Positions 48,908 through 61,215 are shown, counted from the stretch's first letter. The stretch is DNA of 64,000 bases from Sinonovacula constricta (GCA_007844125.1 CM017560.1:5734259-5798258); one strand, 5' to 3'. Notes: a model not told the origin generated them from the letters alone. Numbers and translations are program-made.

Positions 48908-49830
48908 ATGCACACCCTGATCAACCTGAGTATCTTGGCGTTGTTCGCCTGTTTGGGCCTGGCCTATAGTTATGGCGGGATGCAATATGGCGGTTACGGC
49001 GGTTACGGCGGATATGGTGGCTATGGTTACGGAATGATGGGCTACGGCGGCGGCGGCATGGGTGGTGGAGGCATCTTCGGCCTGCTTATCTTCCGTAAGT
49101 ACAGAAGATATGTCTCAGTACAGGCTTTATGTCGCGATATAAGTACCGAAGTTATGTCTAAGTACAGGCTTTATGTCGCGATGTAAGTACAGAAGTTATG
49201 TCGCGATGCACATGTCTAGATTAATTTTAACTAGTGATAAAAGGTTATAAATAACGTATACGCTTGTGCACGGTAAGACGCTAAACGTCATCATACTGGT
49301 GATGTGTTGTTACACCAAGACTTACCAGATCCGAATTTACACTTAACTATGTAACGACGCTTCATCAGTCCTATGTATGCTTTGAGTCTTTTCCAGAAAA
49401 ATAAATATGATGTACGCGAGAAATGCTTTTTTTCTTCTCTATCACTTTTACGTTTGTCATATGCTTCTTTATGCTATTTCCTTCTTCTTTCTCTTCGTCT
49501 TTTCCCTTTTTCGCCTTTCTTTTCTTCTTCATCTTATCATCCTTCATATGTTTCTTTTCTTGCCTTTAGTACATCTCATTTTTCTTCCTGGCTCTTTTAC
49601 TTCTTCCTCGTCGTCTTCTCTTTCTAATCTTTTTTCTTTCACCATTCTCCCCAATCGTTTTTCTGTTTCTCTCTTTTACGTTTTCTGGGTTTGTCGTATA
49701 ATATATTTGACGGGCTGTAGCCGTTGTACACTATATATTGTGTTAATATGATTCATATGTGATTTCAGTGTTCGTCTTCATCGTACTTATCCGAGCGCTA
49801 TTCAATAATGGTCTTGGAGCATTGCCTTAA
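48908..49830 (+). CDS. small secretory Gly/Tyr-rich protein with C-terminal hydrophobic helix (paralogue 2)
   Basis: Coding exons 48908-49094 and 49769-49830 join in phase 1, giving 82 residues. The signal peptide MHTLINLSILALFACLGLAYS differs from paralogue 1 by one residue. The body has tandem GGYGGYGGYG and GMMGYGGGGMGGGG. The tail IFGLLIFLFVFIVLIRALF is nearly identical in plan to paralogue 1, then NNGLGALP. The acceptor at 48898 lies nine bases before the ATG, as in paralogue 1. The body is shorter by about 20 residues, as expected of expanding and contracting Gly codon repeats, whereas the signal and tail are conserved, implying that both ends are functionally constrained. Function is unknown. 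The stop lies 15 bases before a donor at 49845, so this gene too has a 3' UTR intron. Confidence 0.85.
49095..49205 (+). repeat. tandem repeats carrying splice-donor-like sequence in paralogue 2 intron
   Basis: The start of the intron, GTAAGTACAGAAG...ATGTC, is repeated about three times, with further (G/A)TAAGTAC copies near 49139 and 49183 and TTTATGTCGCGAT between. Use of a later copy as donor would extend the coding exon in frame for up to about 30 codons before a stop. Confidence 0.6.
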
Positions 49831-50302
49831 TCTGTTTAAATCTTGGTAAGAACTAATGAATTTTATTATTCGTTAACCATGGACATTATGAAAATACAAT
49901 TCAATCATATGTTTTTACATTCTTTTTATACATCCTTCGGATTGCGTTTTCTTTTCCAAATTTAATCCTCATTAAAATTCATGTTAACATGCGCAATAAA
50001 TAATATCCAAATGTTATCCAAATAATTAAATATTGCTTTATTTAAAGCTACTTGCCCGCCAAGCTCTAATTGATAAGATGTAAATAGAAAAACGAAGTGT
50101 ATATCCGGATCAGAAGCCCCCACTCGCAATTGTCTGATCAGGATCTACACTGTTTGATGCAAAAGTTTTCATCAATGTGTAGTGTTGCCTTTACTTGCAG
50201 TATAGGCAATAACTGAAATATGTAATTGCTTTTTAAGAAATGTATTATATCATGGCTAGTTGTTCCTGAATTTTGAAATTCGTCTGCCCTTTCTTGTTGC
50301 AG

Positions 50303-50412
50303 ACTGGGCCAGGTACAGCAATGATCCACCATGTGACCACATCACCAAACCAGACTGTTCTGACAATTGTACAACTTTCATATCTTCAATAAAACAGCAA
50401 AGGCAAATATAC
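50303..50412 (+). other. terminal noncoding exon of glycine-rich gene 2
   Basis: Acceptor TTCTTGTTGCAG at 50302; AATAAA at 50388-50393 gives an end near 50410. It has the same position and role as 45119-45222 in gene 1, though the exon sequences have diverged. Confidence 0.65.
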
Positions 50413-50553
50413 GTTCTCGTTTTTCCCTACAATGTTTATTTATAAATCAAAAACACCTGGTAGGTTTTTAATTGAATTTATCAGTTACTTCCGTCTGCAC
50501 GTTCGAAATATCAGCATCAGCAACATTGCACGCTGTCATCTTCAAAAGAATGC

Positions 50554-50554
50554 G

Positions 50555-50593
<39 letters not shown>

Positions 50594-50772
50594 CTACCAT
50601 CGCCATATACATCACCATCATCATCATCACTATCACCAGCATTATTTTCATCATCATCCTCACAACCATCACCATCATTATCACCACCCTCATCACTATC
50701 ACCACCACATCATCATCATCATCATCACTACCACCACCATCAGCATCATCAGTATCACCAGCATCATTACCA
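50554..50772 (+). repeat. (ATC)n microsatellite
   Basis: An imperfect ATC/ACC trinucleotide tract. Frames read poly-Ser, poly-His or poly-Met and are not genes. Confidence 0.9.
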
Positions 50773-53400
50773 GCATCTATAGTTGTCGTATGTTTGTATA
50801 TCTAATGAGATCAGTATTTTAGCCAGAGAGTATCCTTTATACATGGTATGGTAACAGGTACATGTAAATGGATATCGATTTGTTGCTGTTTTTTAATTAC
50901 TTCGTCTGCCTATTTTACTGGCGACTTCCGTTTCTTGATCACGACTTTTGAAAATATTGTAACATGTATACTTCAGAGTTTAAGATAAATAAAAAACAAT
51001 AATAAGTTATTATTTGGAAACTGTAATTGACTGATTCAATGTTTACTATTTATATCAGTCTATACACTGATTTCAATTATTTACTATTTCAAAAGATGTT
51101 TCCCACGCTTTGTTTTTTAGTATATAATAAAACAATAAAAATAGTATAAATATATAATGTATCAATTATTAAATTGTATTCATGTGAAGTAAATGTCCGA
51201 ATAAAGTCTTTTTTTTTTCCATATGTCTTGAGTACAACTCAAATCGGGTAAACGTTTCATTTCAAAGATATGCACTCATTTTCTTGATAAGTCTTGGGTA
51301 AAAATCAAAGACGACCAAATGTATTATTTACATTATATAATTTGTAAGTAATACACCGTTTCATTAACCCAAATCACGGCTTAGTCTGCTGTTTGTTGTA
51401 ACCATACCTACTGGAATCATGTTTGTCAGTCTTACAACTTCAAGTGATTGTTACAAGATGTTAAGATGACATGATCAGACACCTCCAAGCAGGTGTTTAA
51501 CTAAAGATGATAAAATATCTTGACTAAATATAGGGCTGACATTTAATTAAACCGTTGTAATGCAGGTGTTAAAACAATAAAGAAAACAAGGTGAAAGTAC
51601 TAGTTTCAAAATAAAGACAACCCAATTCAGACGGTATTCAGTTAGTTAATTTTATTTCAAACTCAAAACATCCATTAACAGCTTACTCGTCTCAATAAAC
51701 ATATAAATATAGATATCAAGATGCCGAAGTAGTCAAATGCCGATTAATGACAACATAACATTTAGCAAGTAAATTGTGTACATGCGGTGTCAACAAATAC
51801 ACAAACACATATACAACGTACATTAAACAATTTAACATCTTTAACTTGTATAACATATATGTATTAAAACAAAAATAGCATTCTTCTTAACAAATTTATT
51901 AACAGACAACAAAAAATGTATATTATCATTTATAAAACATTCAGTAATTCATGTATTAATATATGCTTGACTACTTTTACACGGCTCTGTTACAAATAAT
52001 GGTTAAAAACACAAACTATTTTTCACTATGCTGCCAAGTTTTATATTTGGCACTAAGATGTGATGTGCGTTCGTTCTGTTTTGTTTTGTTCAATCTGTTT
52101 TTAATTTGTTGTTAAGAAATGGAAGCGCAATTATAATAAACGATAAAATGTTCAGTGTTCCCCAGAAGCACTTAAACCCATCTTCAAACAACTGCGTAAA
52201 TACGGTATATCCCTCTCACTGCTTTACTTAGAAATTGATACCCTTCGTTTAATATTGTTATTATCTTCAGGCAGTCAAATATGCATTAATAATGTGTACA
52301 GTTGCTTGCAAATGAATTTATAAGAGTTTCAATGAACCTTCACTTAAATTTACCCTGACAAAAATAAATAAAACTTCTTCTAGAATGTAGCGAACATAAG
52401 TAAACACAATGATATCATGAGGCTGAATATCAAACATTAATAACAACCCAAAATGATTCTCATGCACTTTCTAACCACAACATGCGCACATATAAGACAC
52501 GTTGCTAATGGCTTAGCAGCAAACGTTTAGATCCCGATTAGATGGATTCTGGCGAAAGCTTGCCGATCAGGGTCTAGATGAGTTGCAAAACCCACATTAC
52601 TTCGTGCTTAGCAGGCTAAGAGCTTAAACACACACACAAACAAGACCCGTTTCTTTATTCTCAGGTCTTTGACCAAAAAAAATCGGTGAACTAATAATGC
52701 AGGATTGAGCAATTTTAAAAATTTCTCGAACGCCTTTGAACCTACAACAAAATGCATGCAATAGATATCCATTTTCAATGGAGTCGGACACTTGTATGTG
52801 ACAATGTTAACTGTACAATGTCTTGGTAATGGACACTTTAAGTATAGTAGGTGTGCTTAACTATTGTTTATTAAATACATTAAAAATAAGGAGTAAATAT
52901 GATATACATATGAAATATATATTTATATGTAGTTTTCCAAATGCCTGTTTCTTTGTGTTGTACTGAAACAAGTCTCTATGGTGTGCTATTACGATTGTTC
53001 TCCTAAAAGACATGCTGGGTGTTATAATAAATAAAATAATGTCCCATACATACAACAATAACCTAATGTCACGATTCTTTAAAATGATAAAAGCATATAT
53101 TTTATGCAATATACATGATTATCACTAGGTTAATAAAATTATGCATCATACTAAGAGACAGTGACGTTTTGCCACATGAGTTCCGTGAAAACGGCAGAAA
53201 ATACAATCTTGCTTGTACATGTCAACATCTATAAGTGTCAGCCTTGCCATTCACAAACCAGCAACATAGCAATACCATTCATTCTGTATTAGATCACCGT
53301 TTTAGTTACAATACTATCGCACAGAAATACCATAAAAGCAACTGCCAAACAAAAAGGCAGATTAAAAAACAACGACAGATGGGAACTCTTTTCAATCGGT
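50773..53400. other. AT-rich intergenic stretch
   Basis: No exon was recognised apart from the possible relic at 52500-52700. The 82-codon frame at 52861-53109 (minus) has no similarity I recognise. Confidence 0.45.
52500..52700 (+). pseudogene. possible relic of a third glycine-rich gene copy (3' part only)
   Basis: GTGCTTAGCAGGCTAA (52600-52616) and the following ATTCTCAG|GTCTTTGACCA resemble the end of gene 1's last intron (GTGCTGAGCAGGCTAACG, then ATTCCAG|GTTTTTGGACCA). An upstream GATC...GGTCTAGAT block matches the GATCC...GGATCTACA block before gene 1's last exon. The match is short, and the GATC-type block also occurs near 13930 and 50120, so shared interspersed repeat sequence may explain part of it. 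Confidence 0.3.
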
Positions 53401-53404
53401 GACA

Positions 53405-54034
53405 AGAATTTATTTTTAAAAAATAAGATAAACAATGTTGAAGAAATATGTAAATAATTAACTGTTGGAAATAAAGATTCAAATTTTAAAGATGTATATA
53501 CATCTAATTAAATTTTTATCCTCTCCAAATATTGCTGGAGTGTAGTATCCTAACAGACCGCTGTTCACTTAGACATTTTCTTGAGCACCAGCCTTTAAAA
53601 GACTTCCTTTTGAAGATTTCTATATCATCAATTGTGATGATTTGTGAGGCTAATAGAATGCTTGTGGTCTTTAATGTTATACGTATCTAAACCTTTATGA
53701 CATAAATTGTGTCTTATTTTCGGAACGGCCAAATATACACTTAGAAAAAGTCTTTAAAATTGAAAACATGTAGGCATTCATTGATTAAAGGGAAATAAGT
53801 CTGTGCCAATGTCCAGTTTGAAGCAAAAGAGTAACGCTCCTTTGTGTGGTAGAAAATAAAGGTCAGTACATATTTTCAAATAGTTGTGAAGTTCAAAATC
53901 TTGTTTTATCCCTCTTCATTTAAATTTGCATTAAATACAGCAGAATTACCCGATTTCTTTAAAATGTTACCAATATTTTAAGCGTTGCAACACGATACCT
54001 AGACTGGGTAGTGTTTGATCCGGGCCTTTTACGC
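53405..54034 (-). other. 3' UTR of the SAXO-like gene
   Basis: Noncoding sequence after the stop. A minus-strand AATAAA at about 53409 would give a UTR of about 630 bases. Confidence 0.4.
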
Positions 54035-57000
54035 TTACTTTGCTGCAATCGTGAGACTGGTCGGCTGGCCGCTCGCCTGCTGCTCGGCATTCTTCTGCCT
54101 CTTTAGTTCCTGCTGCATCAGATAGATTGCTGCCCTGCATGGCTTTACTACCGGCTTCTTGTACGTCATGTGGCTGACTGTATTAAAGTCAAAATCCCCA
54201 TTCTGGTCGATTGGTTTGTTCTCCGGTTTAAAGTCTTTCGTATACTCGTATTTCTTCGGTATATAGCATGACTTCGTGGTGCTCTCAGCCTCGAATTTCT
54301 GCTGCGGCGGTATGTACGGCCTGTTCTCATGGAAGTCCCCGTACCTGGCCCTTGGGGAGGCGCCCCAGTTCTTGAAAAACTCCTTGAAGCTGGTGTGGTC
54401 GTCAAACTTGGCGTCGGATTTCTGCACCTTCTGTACCGGGATGGCCGCACGGGCCATGTAAGCACGGGACAGATCAACAGGTCGGTAATCACGCTGTCGA
54501 AAGAAAACAGAATTACGAGGAAAAATAAAAGGAACAATGAAGTTGTTACCACTGGGCGCGATATCTTCATTATGTCAGTTTAAGATTTAAATGCCAATTC
54601 AGTAAAAAAAATAAGTATAGTAAGTAATCCAGGCCGACACGTCATAAAAATATCTTCTTTAAGAAATAAGTAAGACTGTGCAAGGACAGAAAGCAAACAA
54701 CAACACACAGGACAATGCAACTTTATCCTGACACCAGGACAATGATGCCTTACCCTGACACACCAGGACTGACACACCCTGATAGTGCTGCCATACCCTG
54801 ACACACCAGGGCTGACACACCCTGATAGTGCTGCCATACCCTGACACACCAGGACAATGCTGCCTTACCCTGACACACCAGGACTGACACACCCTGATAG
54901 TGCTGCCATACCCTGACACACCAGGGCTGACACACCCTGATAGTGCTGCCATACCCTGACACACCAGGACAATGCTGCCTAACCCTGACACACCAGGACT
55001 GACACACCCTGATAGTGCTGCCATACCCTGACACACCAGGACTGACACACCCTGATAGTGCTGCCACCCTGACACACCAGGACTGACACACCCTGATAGT
55101 GCTGCCATACCCTGACACACCAGGACTGACACACCTGATAGTGCTGCCATACCCTGACACACCAGGACTGACACACCCTGATAGTGCTGCCTTACCCTGA
55201 CACACCAGGACTGACACACCCTGATAGTGCTGCCATACCCTGACATACCATAATAGTGCTGCCATACCCTGACACACCAGGACTGACACACCCTGATAGT
55301 GCTGCCATACCCTGACACACCAGGACTGACACACCCTGATAGTGCTGCCATACCCTGACACACCAGGACTGACACACCCTGATAGTGCTGCCATACCCTG
55401 ACACACCAGGACTGACACACCCTGATAGTGCTGCCATACCCTGACACACCAGGACTGACACACCCTGATAGTGCTGCCATACCCTGACACACCAGGACTG
55501 ACACACCCTGATAGTGCTGCCATACCCTGACACACCAGGACTGACACACCCTGATAGTGCTGCCATACCCTGACACACCAGGACTGACACACCCTGATAG
55601 TGCTGCCATACCCTGACACACAGGACTGACACACCATGATAGTGCTGCCATACCCTGACACACTGGGACTGACACACCCTGATAGTGCTGCCATACCCTG
55701 ACACACCAGGACTGACACACCCTGATAGTGCTGCCATACCCTGACACACTGGGACTGACACACCCTGATAGTGCTGCCATACCCTGACACACTGACACAC
55801 CCTGATATTGGCCATACCCTACACAGGACTGACCCCCCTGATAGTGCTGCCATACCCTGACACACTGGGACTGACACACCATAATAGTGCTGCCATACCC
55901 TGACACACTGGGACTGACACACCCTGATAGTGCTGCCATACCCTGGCAAACCATGGCGGTGTTGCCTTACCCTGTTGCATGTCTCGTTCTCGATGGGGTC
56001 CCTTGGCGGGACATACTCGTCCTCCAGCTTGCATGACCGCGGCACGGGGTTCTGTAATACGTCATGGCCGCGATAGATCTTCCTCTGCTCTGTCTCGAAA
56101 CTCCGTCTGATAACAGGAAAACAGAACGCTTTTAAACTTTTAAAATGATAAATGACAGTATCTACCGCAATGTTTATTTGAATTTAATAGTAAGACATTC
56201 CATTGTGAAGTCTGTGATAACGACCGTGTTTAGTGCATATAAAAATGTTGTTTAAATCAAATACCAGTCCATTCAAAAGAAACGTCATCATACCATGAGC
56301 CTCATCTTCGACGAATATCAATATGACGAGAATCTCATTCAGAACCTTTGTTGCTCATTTACATTATATTCGTTTTGAATTCCTATATTCGCAGTGGTCT
56401 ACAAATAGAAAGGAGTAAAGACCAAAATATCTGCGGGCTCTGCTTACGTGTTATCGAACTTGAGGTCCAGTGTATCTGGGGCGGGTCTGGCAGGGGTGGG
56501 CGGTTTGGGTTGCCCACCGGAGAACCCAGGAAAATCCGTCTTGAACTGAGTCTCGCCGTTAAACTTGCCTCGGGGTTTGTACTTGGCCAGGTCGGACTCT
56601 CTCACTATAGGAGAGGGTCGGGGGTCACCCTTGGCTCCCTTGTATGTGTCGTTATGGGTGGTGAGCATGTGGTGGTCGCCTGCAGATACAGCAGACATGG
56701 AGTAAAGCGTCAGATTGTTTTAAACACTAGTTCTGTAGAACATTCAGGTTAAATTTATTCATAAGCACTTTGTCGCATTCAGTTTTCTTTAGACTGTTTT
56801 AATTTATATATTTTAACTAATGCTTTGGACATTTATACGATTTTCATATGTAAAAGCTGTCCAATTTACATATACAATTTAAAATTTAATATGGAATGTA
56901 CATGTAATTTACGAACGTATTACTACTCGTCTTCATCAAGAAGAAACTACCTAACTTTAAAAGTATGTATACCCAGTAGCATAAACGTACACTATTTTGT

Positions 57001-59161
57001 ATCATATCATTCTTTTAATTCCGAACATTTTGGGTGATAACCCAGAAACCAACCTTCCATTTTGATATTTGCGTCTGCAAGACGTATCATATCAGGCCTC
57101 TTTGCGAATTCTCCTTGGAACGACTCTTTGGTTACACTGGCGTTGATTGGCTCTTTGGCAGGGAACAATATAGAACCTGCAATTTAATAAGTCAATCTAA
57201 ACTTTAAACTTCAAATCCAAATGTGTAGATTGTGCGACAGTGTAGTTGGTGCAGCAAACCTTTGTGAAAGTGAAAAATTAGAAAATGCGGTTACGAGGGT
57301 AATGACAAAATCAAACAAGGTGAGTCATAAAAGACAGTTGTATTTTATCAACAGGTTTGCTAAATCAATAATCTATGATGGCAACGTGCGCCGTACATTA
57401 CAATGACAAAAGAGATTTATCACAGAACAAACAAGCAGGCTAGTTTTATCTTAGATATCTTAAAGGGTCATTATATATTTCCACTAAAGTAAACATGTTA
57501 AAAAGAATATTTATTTGTATGTCATCTGAAGAAGGCGCAGGGCCTTTTGTTTTCGTTTGTATGGAAAATTTTGAGATTGTATGTATAACGCGACGTCAGT
57601 TGATATAAAGGCAGTATTTTTTTTTTGTAATATATTAAAAAATACCATAACGGTGTTTATAGTCAATTATATCAAGAGGCTCATATATATACGAATATCA
57701 TCGAGTCAGACTTTTAAGAACAAAACAAAAGAATACAAGAGGCGAATCGTGATTAAATAAAGTGATTCAAAAAAGGTTGTAATCATTATGTTAATAAGGT
57801 TTGGCCTTGCCGTTTCACACGCTTCATTTTATTTTTACCATTACACAAGAAAAATCACTACTTTCAGATTTAATTTTTAAATTTCGATTAAGATCGGCTA
57901 CTATTCAAAACAAGATTTTCAATTAAAATTAAACCGATGTCCTTAAAAACGACAACGTGGATTTGTATGTACAAATAACGCGGCCTTCTCTTTTACTACT
58001 CTTTGTGACACATTTCTGTGGATGAGAATTTTAACTTTTGATTAACATCAATTCAACGAGACACGATTGTCTCCCTTCGAACATAGGTCAGATATTGTTA
58101 CATATATTAGATATAGGCAAACTGGCTGATACCTCCTTTATGTCACTCGATGCCACTTACCCACAAAGCTGGGCAGCTCTCCGAACGGCACCTGTTTCTG
58201 GCCCACCCAGTGTCTGTGATGGTCCTTGTACGTGGTGCGGCCGTCAAACTTGGCACTGGTTCTTCGGAAGTTCTCCCGCGGAGGCTCGAACCGGCGTATT
58301 TCCGGGAGGGCCTGCTTGGCGATGTACTCCTGCTGATAGCTGGTGCTCTTCTCCACCGGAACCGTGGGCTGCTCGTACAACTCTTTCTGTGGAGTGGCAA
58401 ATTATGAAGGAGATAAATAAAACTGTGTATTATACAATATGGTCATTGTGTTTGATTATACACGATTTTCCAAAGCAAACATTTAATCAAGCTGAATAGT
58501 GTTTTTTGTTATGGTTGCATGTGGCACGCTTTTTTTAAAAATTCGATTTCTTTAAATTTGTTCAGCTTTGTCAGTAAACATAGTTTTCTTTTTTTGGTAA
58601 ATGCCATCACGGTACTCGTACACACAAGCAAGTATATCACACTTTGCAGTCAACATGGTATGAGTTACAATAAAAATAAAATGACAAAAATGAAAGCAAG
58701 GATACAGAACGTATGAAAATGCCATGCGAAAGATAAAGAAAGGAAAAGTTTACAAAAAGCAGAATACTTTGAAGGAATACGTAAAATGAAATAGAAATTG
58801 ACAAATGAAGCTTAAAATGATGAGTAAAAGTTCATGATGTGTGAAGACTGTATTTACAGAATGGCGGGGAATATAAAAAGAAAGGAAAGTAAGGAGAGAG
58901 GGACTTTAAACCTAACACAAACATACTGGAGCGAAGTCTGGAGGCCTTCCTGTGGCTTTAGGTGCCTTGAAGTCATCCCTCTGGTTGGTTGTGAGTGTCA
59001 TCGGCGGTGGGTGGGGGTCCCTGTGGGATGGAGGAGGGCGCTTGCTGGACCGGGGTCGCACATTGGCGTTTAGTTTGTACGTGTCCTTGTAGTCGGACAC
59101 GTCCGGGTGGGATCGCAGGCGCCGGGGTCGGGACAAGCTCTCCTTCCGACGTTTGTGCCGT
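54035..59161 (-). CDS. SAXO/FAM154-type stabiliser of axonemal microtubules (N-terminal exon missing)
   Basis: A microtubule-binding protein of cilia and flagella. Exons in transcription order: 59161-58927, 58386-58161, 57176-57054, 56679-56448, 56106-55971, 54493-54035. All junctions are GT/AG and in phase, giving 469 residues to the TAA at 54035-54037. The protein is a series of short modules as in SAXO1/2: DVSDYKDTYK, MTLTTNQRDDFKAP, KSTSYQQEYIAK, AKFDGRTTYKDHHRHW, ASVTKESFQGEF, HMLTTHNDTYKG, GKFNGETQFKTDF, LKFDNTTRSFETEQ, AKFDDHTSFKEFF and QKFEAESTTKSCY. The first exon begins with one base of a split codon followed by RHK; in SAXO proteins a Cys-rich CxCGRH start precedes this, so a short 5' exon should lie upstream. 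It was not found before 64000. The last intron is filled by a minisatellite. Confidence 0.88.
54725..55948 (-). repeat. 43-bp minisatellite filling the last intron of the SAXO-like gene
   Basis: About 28 units of, on the gene strand, CAGGGTATGGCAGCACTATC followed by AGGGTGTGTCAGTCCTGGTGTGT. The central units (about 55260-55610) are nearly identical and the edge units vary. Each unit contains CAGGGTATGG or CAGGGTAAGG, resembling the intron's own donor (CAACAGG|GTAAGGCAACA at 55971/55970). It reads as a 431-codon frame on the minus strand in two different frames, which is an artefact of a stop-free repeat. Confidence 0.95.
58086..58138 (+). mobile_element. MITE right-end fragment
   Basis: CAGATATTGTTACATATATT and ATAGGCAAACTGGCTGATACC match the last 50 bp of the element at 29702-30199. 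It lies within the intron, about 20 bp from the donor of the SAXO exon at 58161. Confidence 0.7.
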
Positions 59162-60099
59162 CTGAAAATTGGAGAAAGAATTTGTCATTTGTCATAAACT
59201 GTCATTCCGCCGGCGGTGACACTGAACTTATAGCGTTTTTGTACTTAACGATTGTTCTACCAGTAGTTTATTTGAAATAGCACTCAAAACTTTTTAAAAG
59301 AACGCGCATTATTCCGTGAATGTACATGTATATAAATTGATAAATAACATATGACGATAGTTAGTATTATAATGGTATTAAAATGTCCTAATAGCTAACT
59401 AATAAAAGGGTCCAGAACAATTAACTTGATATCATTATCGTTTTACCTTGAGAATACATGTTTTACATAAGAGGCATAGTATTTAATGTTCTGTTGCAAC
59501 GATTATAGACAATATATTATAATTAAATATATCTTACAAAACTATCTCATCATTAACCGCTTGAGAAAAAAACAACATGGCGCGATAAGAATGACGCAAA
59601 GAGTTTGTACCTGCGAAAAGTGCAAAAATATAAATGACATTTAAACCTGAAAAAAACAGTGTACTTATAACATTTAAGTCTTTTTAAAATTAAGGCTCAG
59701 AAGTGTCATCTAAGAAAGGTATATACACAACATAAATTGATTCAAACATTCGCATCTACAAACGAATTAAACATAAACATAAAGGTAGATCAAAGAAAGG
59801 ATGAATCGCTTCAAAAATAAAGTGAACTTTAAATATAGGAATGAAAAGAAAACGGCATGTTGGAGTCACATATAAAGACAGATCTATGTCTATAGTTTGT
59901 CTACTTTGAATACTCTACACTATCAGTACGTAACTAATAAAGAGTTGCAAAAGAGACACGATAGTATGTAAAAGATATTCTTTATCAATAAAGCACTGAA
60001 AGATGAAAATGTCTATATTAGTAATGGTCGATCCTCTTTTGTCCGTAAGTATTTGAAGCAGTATTGTTTCCCTTCTTTCTCTTCCACTTACTCACCTCT

Positions 60100-60126
60100 T
60101 ACATTTTCTCTCTCTCTTTCTCTTTT

Positions 60127-60175
<49 letters not shown>

Positions 60176-60244
60176 TCACTCTCTCAGTTTACCGTCCCTC
60201 ACTCCCTCCCTCCCCTCTCCCCCCTCTCTCTCTCTCTCTCTCTC

Positions 60245-60283
<39 letters not shown>

Positions 60284-60285
60284 GT
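60100..60285 (+). repeat. (CT)n microsatellite
   Basis: Two long CT runs separated by a pyrimidine-rich segment. Ser/Leu-rich frames across it are artefacts. Confidence 0.9.
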
Positions 60286-61081
60286 TTATCCTTTTAACAC
60301 CATTTTCATATTTTATATTTCTCTCATAAACCCATTTTCATTCTGTCTTCATATATTTGCGACCATCTTTCTATCTTTTTCTTATATCTTTTTTTCTTGG
60401 TAACAACATGTAAAATATTTAAATATCGCAGTTAATAAGTCAAAAACCGTATAATTTGTTTTTAATAACACTTGGTTCATATCTTAAATCTAAACGTTTG
60501 CAAAACATCGATTACAGTGTTATATGAAAATCTTATAATTTTAATTACTGGCTGCAAAAGGCTGATCAAGGATAAGCTAATGTTGGCGTATCTACAGCTT
60601 TGTTGGTTCTGTCAACGCGTTTTTATCGACTGCTTCCTTACAGAAAGCACTAATGAGTTTTCAAACCCAGTAAAGGCGAGCATAAATCCAGGTATTAACT
60701 GGTCGATAGAGGGATAATTGGATAGAAATTGATGTTTTACTCCAAGGTCGATGGTTGATTAAAAGAAAATGTATCGGGAACTTGGATGTGGTATTTATGA
60801 TATATACGCATTCAATAAAATCATATAGTATCGGTTGAGATATGAAATATTGGATCGCAATACTCAAACGTTTCTATGACACTGAGGCATGCATAATAAG
60901 ATACGCGAGATAAAACAGTTCAATTCTGTCTGAATTCATGTAAACTGCTTTAATATAGTCGGCAATGATATGAGCATACGGAGATGATATCCAATCATCG
61001 CATATATAGTGTTGTCTTCACTGGAATATCATACCGTTAGTCGAACTCAATAACACTGTCATAATACAAGGACATCATGTC

Positions 61082-61215
61082 CGGGAACACAAGCGCGGGA
61101 AGCTTCACCAATGCCGTACGACTGGTATGTCTCGGTTTGGAATCGAACCCGCTTCTTGGTTCACATGGGACAGATGATCAGCATACCTGCTTCACCGCCA
61201 GATTCAATTATCAAG
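61082..61215 (-). repeat. tRNA-derived SINE head
   Basis: Minus strand has GCGGGTTCGATTCCAAACC, a near-perfect tRNA B box, with an A-box-like TGGCGGTGAAGCAGG about 40 bases upstream. The surrounding sequence does not fold as a tRNA. The 66-codon plus-strand frame at 61077-61277 overlies it and is rejected as a gene. Confidence 0.55.

Noticed and set aside
50432..50822. Poly-His, poly-Ser and poly-Met frames
   Set aside because: Products of an (ATC)n microsatellite.
54659..56045. Two overlapping 431-codon minus-strand frames (Val/Ser/Gly/Cys-rich)
   Set aside because: They read through a stop-free 43-bp minisatellite in more than one frame inside a splice-supported intron; there is no start context, and the composition follows the repeat.
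56348..56752. 134-codon plus-strand frame
   Set aside because: Antisense shadow of the SAXO exon 56448-56679, whose reading is supported by splice sites, phase and repeated family modules.
58038..58499. 153-codon plus-strand frame and an alternative minus-strand frame
   Set aside because: Shadows of the SAXO exon 58161-58386.
60053..60403. Ser/Leu-rich 116-codon frame
   Set aside because: Product of a (CT)n microsatellite.
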